Assembly (NCBI GenBank): GCA_948474755.1
Contig: CAOLHI010000022.1
Location: 1,054,001-1,118,000, forward strand
Source of the DNA: Ctenosaura bakeri
Taxonomy: Eukaryota > Chordata > Lepidosauria > Squamata > Iguanidae
DNA length: 64,000 bases
Direction of reading: 5' to 3'
How positions within the stretch are numbered: position 1 is the stretch's first letter; every line of letters begins with the position of its first letter. Shown here one piece after another: positions 58,555 through 64,000 of this stretch. The position numbers were made by a program, and so were the translations under genes. The notes below the pieces were generated by a model. The model saw nothing but the letters and a program-made list of their open reading frames with translations. It ran no database searches and was not told the origin of the DNA.

Positions 58555-60000
58555 TTGCCTTGGGTTTTTGGCACCTCTAGTGCTATATGTACTTCACTGT
58601 TCTTTACAAACACCTATCTTGTTGATCTTGAAGACTGGAGCAGACCTACAAAAATAAATGGGATCATTTTCAATGGGTATACTATACAAATGGCTAAATT
58701 TCAGTCTAAATCAGAGATATCAGCTGCAGATCAGCCTGTTGTTATTACAAGTATACACCAGTTATAATTCATGTAAACTAGAATAATATACAGCTGTAAT
58801 TTTTCTTTTAAAGTTTCCTTATCTTTCTTTAAAAGATTCTTATTTTTACTCTAGAAAATGGTGTTAGGCAACCCTCAGGCCATAAAATGGGCTATAGAGA
58901 GATGTAAATCTAGTAAATAACTTTTATTTTAACACATTCTAAATGCTAAAAATAAGACGCATGTCAGCTTCAGGTATACAATGATCTGAGTAAGAAATTT
59001 GTTTTTTAAGCCTGCATGAGACTCATGGAGAAGGGGAAAGAGTATGAAAATACCAAAAAACACTGGGAAATCTAGAAAAGTTAGGTGAGCTCCAGAACAC
59101 TCAGTTCATTCCTCTGCCAAAATACTTGACATACATTCTATTGCCAATGCAGTTGGCAGCCGCTGCTGTGCTAATGCCCAATTGTCCTAAACTGGGACTT
59201 TGCCAGCTTCCTTGGAAAATGACTTTGATGGCCTTATAAATCTCAGTGTGTAAAACTTCTCTTGATATCAGACCTACATTTGCCTTGCCTTTGTCTCATT
59301 ATCTCTGGTTATGCGCCTTTGGATTTTGCTGTACAACACCACTCCACCCTTCTACTTAACTCTTAAGAAAGAAAGGGCAACAGAACATAACGTGCTCTCA
59401 TTGCCTTTGAAAACACAGAGCATGTGCTCCAAGAGAAGAGCATTTGTACAGCGGCATGTCTGTGCACACAGCTGCAACCAAGGCTGCAGGAGGCACATGA
59501 CAGTAAAGCCATCTGTAACTGAGCAAGGGCAGCCTGTTCAATTAGAAGACATGAGAGGGAAATTATATGCTAGTGCAGCATTTCTGTTCTGGGTATTTTC
59601 TACAGGCAGCTGGGTATAGACAAGAAATTCAAATCTGCTTTAACAGTGTAGTAAGAAAAGAGAAGCAAGGTTGAAAGCCAGAGTGGCTTCTCCAGAGCAA
59701 CAGAAGTATTCTTCTTTGACAGGGGTACTAACAGTTGTGTTGGAAGCCACAAAACGAAAAAGCTTTCTGCCATAACCAATTAGACATCATACCTGTTACA
59801 GTGAATACAAAATTGAGTTAGCATCACTGTTCATATTAATGTTGACAATTCCCCCAGACAATTATTTCAAACGCCCCCCCAGTCAGATGCACAATGCTGA
59901 AAGTCATCTAGGTATGATATCTTTGCCATTCATTCCTGCCCAGAAAAGTGTGGTTGGATTTTTGGTGAGGAAAGGTAGAAGTTCCACTCTACCTGGTTCC
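58555..60000. other. Non-coding stretch, no gene recognised
   Basis: A 102-codon open frame on + (59311-59619) has no domain I recognise. A C-run lies near 59874. Confidence 0.5.
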
Positions 60001-60047
60001 AGAAGTCTTTCTAGAGCAGTGGCAGACCAATAGGTTGTTCCTTCCCA

Positions 60048-60170
60048 CATGCCTGGTCCCAGCATCCTATCTGTGCCCATTGGCTATAACTGTTTCTTTC
60101 TTTCCTGGAAACTTACCACAAAGCAGTATCAAATGGCTTATGAATCAACCATCACTTTGAGTTCTGCTCT
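60048..60170 (+). repeat. Unnamed repeat B, copy 2
   Basis: CCTGGTCCCAGCATCCTATC, TGTGCCCATTGGCTATAACT, TTTCTTTCCTGGAAACTTAC and ACCATCACTTTGAGT correspond in order to copy 1 at 46905. Roughly 70 percent identity by eye in the shared blocks. Confidence 0.5.
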
Positions 60171-60324
60171 ACTGCAGTCCTATTCAAAGTGATTGTCCAC
60201 AGTAGTTGTCCATAAACCAGTGCAGGTCTCTCAGCTGTCTGTTGGTCTTTTTCTTTGTAAGAGAAGCATTGTCTGCAAAAAATACGGTTGCCAGCTGCAA
60301 GGCTTGTGTCTCTTCCATGGTTGT

Positions 60325-60528
60325 GTTGCTGTTGTTGTTGTTGTTGTGCACCTTCAAGCTATTTCCAACTTATGGAGACCCTAAGATGAACCTATCATGG
60401 GGTTTTCTAAGGCTGAGAGTATGTGACATGCCCAGATCACCCAGTGGGTTTCCATGGCCAAGTGGGGAATTGAACCTGGTCTCCAGGGTCAGAGACCAGC
60501 ACTCAAACTGCTACACCACACTGGCTCT
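60325..60528 (-). mobile_element. tRNA-derived CORE-SINE (MIR-like), full length with (AAC)n tail
   Basis: On the + strand: (TTG)n from 60328 (the tail), CACCTTCAAGCTATTTCCAA, CTTATGGAGACCCTAAGATG, AACCTATCATGGGGTTTTCT, then the CORE (CATGCCCAGATCACCCAGTG), the B-box region (GGGGAATTGAACCTGGTCTC) and the head (CTCAAACTGCTACACCACAC). This is the best copy in the window and serves as reference for the others. The tail resembles RTE/BovB tails, consistent with BovB-driven mobility. Confidence 0.88.
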
Positions 60529-60550
60529 CCATAATTGTGCAAAAGAGAAC

Positions 60551-60595
60551 ATTTCAGCAGGCACTGCTTGCACAACAAGCAATGCCTGCTGAAAT
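60551..60595. repeat. Near-perfect hairpin beside the CORE-SINE
   Basis: ATTTCAGCAGGCACTGCTTG and CAAGCAATGCCTGCTGAAAT pair over 20 bp with one mismatch around a 5-nt loop (CACAA). Beyond the arms, AAAAGAGAAC and ACCCTCTTCT continue to pair partly. It is most likely a tiny palindromic MITE. A small-RNA precursor is possible but there is no support for expression. Confidence 0.7.
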
Positions 60596-60599
60596 ACCC

Positions 60600-61220
60600 T
60601 CTTCTGTGCAGCAAACTTGGGCCTTTATAATCACTTCCCAAAACTGACTGGCAAAGAGTGCTGTGAAAAATTAACCAGCTGGTTCAAAAGGTGTCCACAG
60701 TTCCCTTCAAAAACCCAAACTCATTCCTCTAAAGATTGATCTTTTAAAGGTCTCTGACCTTGATACTCCCCTTACTAGAAAAAGTTGTAATTTTTATTGG
60801 ATAGCTTATTGAGGTTTGCTGTGCTACTATCACTCATAAAAGCCACCAGCCAAAGCCAAGCACCCAAGTGACTGTATATTTATAGGGGGCCCTGATGACA
60901 AAATAAACCATAAGAACAAAGAATGAATAGCTGGCATATGTTCAAAAGCAAAAGACAGGCAAACTTCGCTCCATTTCTACAATATGAACCATGGCATATG
61001 TCAAACCATTTAAAATATGTATTTGGTTGCTTGTTAATCACTCAGGGTCTTTATTCCTTGGAAGAGATTCATATACATGAAGCTTTAAGTCATGGTACAC
61101 TCCAGTTCTTGAAGGCAAAAGACATAAAACAGCTATTCTTATTTTCTGGAGCAGAGGGGGGTGTTCTTATTTTCCACTTTTACTCACAAACACTTCTGAA
61201 CTAAAGACAAGCACAGCCTT
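60600..61220. other. Non-coding stretch, no gene recognised
   Basis: A 93-codon open frame on + (60923-61204) has no domain I recognise. No repeat is named. Confidence 0.45.
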
Positions 61221-61224
61221 GCCT

Positions 61225-61325
61225 TAAGGTTGTAATCATTTACTCGCTTATCCAAGAGTAAACCCCAATGGACTCAATGCAGTTCACTTCTGAGCAGACA
61301 TAGATACAGCACTGCATTGTAATTC
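61225..61325. repeat. Old squamate repeat fragment, best copy
   Basis: AAGAGTAAACCCCAATGGAC, TCAATGCAGTTCACTTCTGA, GCAGACATAGATACAGCACT and GCATTGTAA follow the widespread squamate order 'gagtaaaccccattgaactcaatg...cttacttctgagtagacatg...ggattgcactgt'. Confidence 0.55.
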
Positions 61326-61329
61326 TTCC

Positions 61330-62095
61330 AGCATCCTAAACTATATAAACCCAAATGCAGCTCTCTGTGCAACTTTCATTTTTTAACTACTATGAAATGA
61401 TATACATTATTCCTGCCCCCAAGATACCTTTTAATAACATATGGAGACCAACATTTTAGGAAGCATTTATAGCCCTTCCACATATATTGAACACAATAAA
61501 CGCTCCGCTGTTATTTCATTTGTTGATCCAGATGACATTTTCTCCAGGTAGCACTTCTCTTTTGTGTTTTTATTTCTCAAAAAGAAATACTTTGTGTTTT
61601 TGTCACGAGGAGAGTTCAGATCTTGCTCCCAGAGTGCACATTAATTCAAACAGCAAGTGCTAGATATGGTTCCTAAAGTCTTAACAGGTACTTACTGTGT
61701 ATTGCCTGTGTGATATCACTAATGAGGAATGAGGAATATCATTTACATTTTAAAAAATTATACAGAGGCCCATCACTTCTTAGATATTCCTTTCCAACAC
61801 ATGAGGATTAAAGTGGTGCGTACACCCTCTTTAAAAAAAAATACACAACAGATCTCTCATTAACACCCACATACATACAGCAGTTGTATTCTGTATTTTA
61901 ATGTATGTATATCTTGCTTCTTTCATTAAGAGCCATGGATTCCCTTCTTTCAAAGCGGAAAACAGACCTCCACTAATTTTATAAAAAAGCAAAGCAAGGA
62001 GGCCAAGAACGTTTTATCTTTCCTTACAACAACACTAATCCATTTTCAGTATGTCACCCCCTCTCCACCACTCATCTGATATAGCAGCAAAGGGG
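61330..62095. other. Non-coding stretch, no gene recognised
   Basis: AT-rich unique DNA with a few homopolymers. No gene, RNA gene or nameable repeat. Confidence 0.5.
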
Positions 62096-62100
62096 GATAA

Positions 62101-62200
62101 TGTGGCCCTCCAGATGCTGTTGGGATGGCAACGCCTATCAGATCTAGCAAGCCAAGACAAGGGTGAAGGATAATGGAAGTTGTGGTCCAACCACCACCTG
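62101..62200. mobile_element. Palindromic MITE, 'aacatctggagg' family
   Basis: TGTGGCCCTCCAGATGCTGT on the left and AATGGAAGTTGTGGTCCAAC on the right, around ATCAGATCTAGCAAGCCAAG. The right-hand TIR is truncated. Confidence 0.6.
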
Positions 62201-62589
62201 TATGGTTACATTTTCCCATCTCTGTCATACACTATGTTGTTCCTGACCCTACCAGAGCTAGATCAAGAATCACAAGAATACACCACTATAGGGGGAAAAA
62301 ATCTGGACAATTTTCTCATCCGAAAAACCTTATTGATGCCACTATCTGGAATGTCCTATACCTAAGAATTCTAATAAATTATCATTCATTGTATCAGTTC
62401 ATAAAGGAACAACTTTTAAGTCCAGGAATTAAATCCTAAGAAACTGCACTGAATTTTTTTCCATAGTGATATGTGTATTTTTAAAAAGGCTTTCCACTCT
62501 CTTCAGATGAGCTCTTTGTGGAAAGAAACAAGGGAAAAAACATGTTAGTTGTCTGCAGGCAACTACACAGTTTTACTGATTTTGGGGTG

Positions 62590-62692
62590 TTTTTAATCTG
62601 CATTGATTTTAATAATATGTAAGCTGCTTTGAATGCCAGTATTGGGGGAAAGGTAGGATATGAATGGAAAAGATAATATTAATAGCAATACA
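62590..62692 (+). repeat. Squamate retroposon 3' end, sense orientation
   Basis: TATGTAAGCTGCTTTGAATG and GGGGGAAAGGTAGGATATGA, then AAAAGATAATATTAATAG, match the 'gtaagccgctttgagtg...ggaaaggtgggatataaat' ending of squamate retroposons. Confidence 0.5.
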
Positions 62693-62884
62693 TTGTCCTT
62701 GACTAGGTCTTCAAGTATGTGGTATTAATAATGCTGCTAAAGCTAATCAGGGCACTGTACAGCTAGTGCCTGGATGAGATACCACTTGAGCTAAAAGTTG
62801 ATTTCAGTTTGTTAATTTCTCTGAACTGGATGTACCAGTGTAAAGGTATAGAGAAAAGAAATTCCTTTGTTTTCTAAATTTATA

Positions 62885-63298
62885 CTTGATCCGCAACAAT
62901 ATTGACTTTGTGTTTAATGCCTCTCTTTTGTTTATGTAAGTAAGAGACAATTAAAGATATGTAGATATGTTAGGGAGAGTACTTACTATATATGGAGAAT
63001 TTACTTATTATTTGATCATGATTGGATATGAATTAGTTCATTTGAGTTTGACTGAGAGGGATTATAAATGATTAAAAGCTGTTACTTCATCAGAGGAAGA
63101 AGTCTACTTTAACTGTGTAAATAGTTAATATTGTATGTATAGTCAATGTCATATAGGTTACTTTTGTGGTTTATTCCATGCTTGAGGTAGAATTGTTCAT
63201 ATGTCACTTATGGCTCATAGCACTTTTTTGTTTTGTATATCTTATTTGTATGTAAAACAACAATAAAAATATTTTTTAGAAAAGAAAAGAAAAGAAAA
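62885..63298 (+). mobile_element. Possible L1 LINE 3' UTR with poly(A) signal
   Basis: TTTTGTATATCTTATTTGTA followed by TGTAAAACAACAATAAAAAT places an AATAAA signal just before an A-rich tail (AGAAAAGAAAAGAAAAGAAA). This is the layout of an L1 3' end. No coding sequence remains and no target duplication was found. It could instead be another polyadenylated transcript copy. Confidence 0.4.
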
Positions 63299-63582
63299 TC
63301 CCCAGGTATGTTACCTTAGTAGAATTCAGGTGAGCAACTGTGGCACTCCAGGTGCTTATGGCCCCATAAAAAACTGCACAGCCAAAAGTAACGAACTATG
63401 GGCTGCCTACTCCTATGGCAGAACGACTATAGGTATATGCAATAAAAGGATTTGCATACAATTTTACTCCAGGTTATCTTAATTTCATACACTGGAATAC
63501 ACTTCATGGAATGTTCAGAAGTGGGCTATTTACTCTAAGAAACATTCATTTTTCAAACTATATATCATATCCAGATAGATGT

Positions 63583-63632
63583 ATCTCCTCCTCCTCATTC
63601 TCCTCGGTCTCCTCCTCCTCCTCTTCCTCCCA
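63583..63632. repeat. (CTC)n-rich pyrimidine tract
   Basis: Imperfect CTC/TCC triplets over about 50 bp, broken by ATTCTCCTCGGT. Confidence 0.85.
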
Positions 63633-63737
63633 TTAATTTGTCCATTTGGCCAAGTTTTGTCAACTGTGTTACCAATAATCAACAGTAGATCCCCTCACTT
63701 GAAATACTCCTGACCCCAATCTGACCAGCTCTAGAAG

Positions 63738-63830
63738 CTTGTTCACACTATAGAAAAATACAGAACTGTGATTTCTCTTAGACTGCCATGGCATTCTATG
63801 GTATCTTGGGACTGCAGTTTTAAAGAGAGG
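63738..63830. repeat. Half copy of the 'cacactat' MITE
   Basis: TTCACACTATAGAAAAATAC, GACTGCCATGGCATTCTATG and GTATCTTGGGACTGCAGTTT match the left or right half of the family at 19845. It is cut at 63831 by the start of the SINE. Confidence 0.5.
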
Positions 63831-64000
63831 ACAGCCAGCATGTTATAGTAGTTTGAACATGGGACTATGACCCTGGAGGTCAGGGTTCAATTCCCTGCTC
63901 AGCCATGAAAACCTACTGGGTGACCTTGGGCACATCATGTATTCTCAGCCCCCAGAAAAGTCCATGATAGGTTCACTTTAGGCTCACCATAAGTTGGAAA
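63831..64000 (+). mobile_element. tRNA-derived CORE-SINE (MIR-like), cut by the window end
   Basis: ACAGCCAGCATGTTATAGTA begins the tRNA-like head. The B box reads GGTTCAATTCC (63884-63894). The CORE reads CTACTGGGTGACCTTGGGCA (63913-63932). The tail CATAAGTTGGAAA runs off the window. It appears to have inserted into the MITE half at 63738. Confidence 0.85.

Noticed and set aside
63831..63910. tRNA gene
   Set aside because: Only the promoter-like boxes are kept; there is no cloverleaf, and the sequence continues into the CORE.
1..64000. CRISPR array, operon or bacterial-type gene cluster
   Set aside because: No spaced direct repeats and no dense coding. The repeat content is clearly that of a vertebrate.

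Overview
The window looks like nuclear DNA from a squamate reptile, most likely a lizard. The base composition is AT-rich and mostly CpG-poor. No long open frame has the look of a host exon. The interspersed repeats form a typical squamate set: a 5S rRNA-derived SINE with an RTE/BovB-type tail, tRNA-derived CORE (MIR-like) SINEs ending in (AAC)n, the 3' end of a BovB LINE, CR1 LINE 3' ends, and many short palindromic hAT-like and other MITEs. I cannot name the species.

I found no host protein-coding gene, no functional tRNA or rRNA gene, and no CRISPR array. The only frames with recognisable protein similarity are retrotransposon remnants: the C-terminal part of a CR1 reverse-transcriptase ORF (267 codons open, 33059-33862) and the C-terminal end of a BovB/RTE polyprotein (42575-43109). 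The window is therefore either intergenic or lies inside a large intron.

Layout. 1-9 kb: a hAT-like MITE (1509-1681), a decayed CR1 (2225-2640), a CpG-richer block (2820-3260) and two copies of a repeat I cannot name (about 3440 and 7300). 9-31 kb: mostly single-copy AT-rich DNA with scattered MITEs, SINE tails and microsatellites. 31-34 kb: a mariner-like MITE, two copies of a hAT-like repeat (one split by the CR1 insertion), and a palindromic MITE. 34-40.7 kb: a repeat-poor stretch. 41-57 kb: the most repeat-dense part, with the BovB end, CORE-SINEs, the 5S-derived SINE, a complete solo endogenous-retrovirus LTR with a 4-bp target duplication (50269-51173), a hAT MITE with a perfect 8-bp target duplication (54529-54732) and a long (AAT)n array. 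57-64 kb: a low-repeat block, then further MITEs, two CORE-SINEs and a possible L1 3' end.

The most useful observations are the precisely bounded insertions (solo LTR; hAT MITE; CR1 nested in an older hAT-like repeat), two unnamed repeat pairs, a near-perfect 20-bp hairpin at 60551-60595, and several low-repeat blocks that could be conserved regulatory DNA. I did not find a new multi-gene system here.
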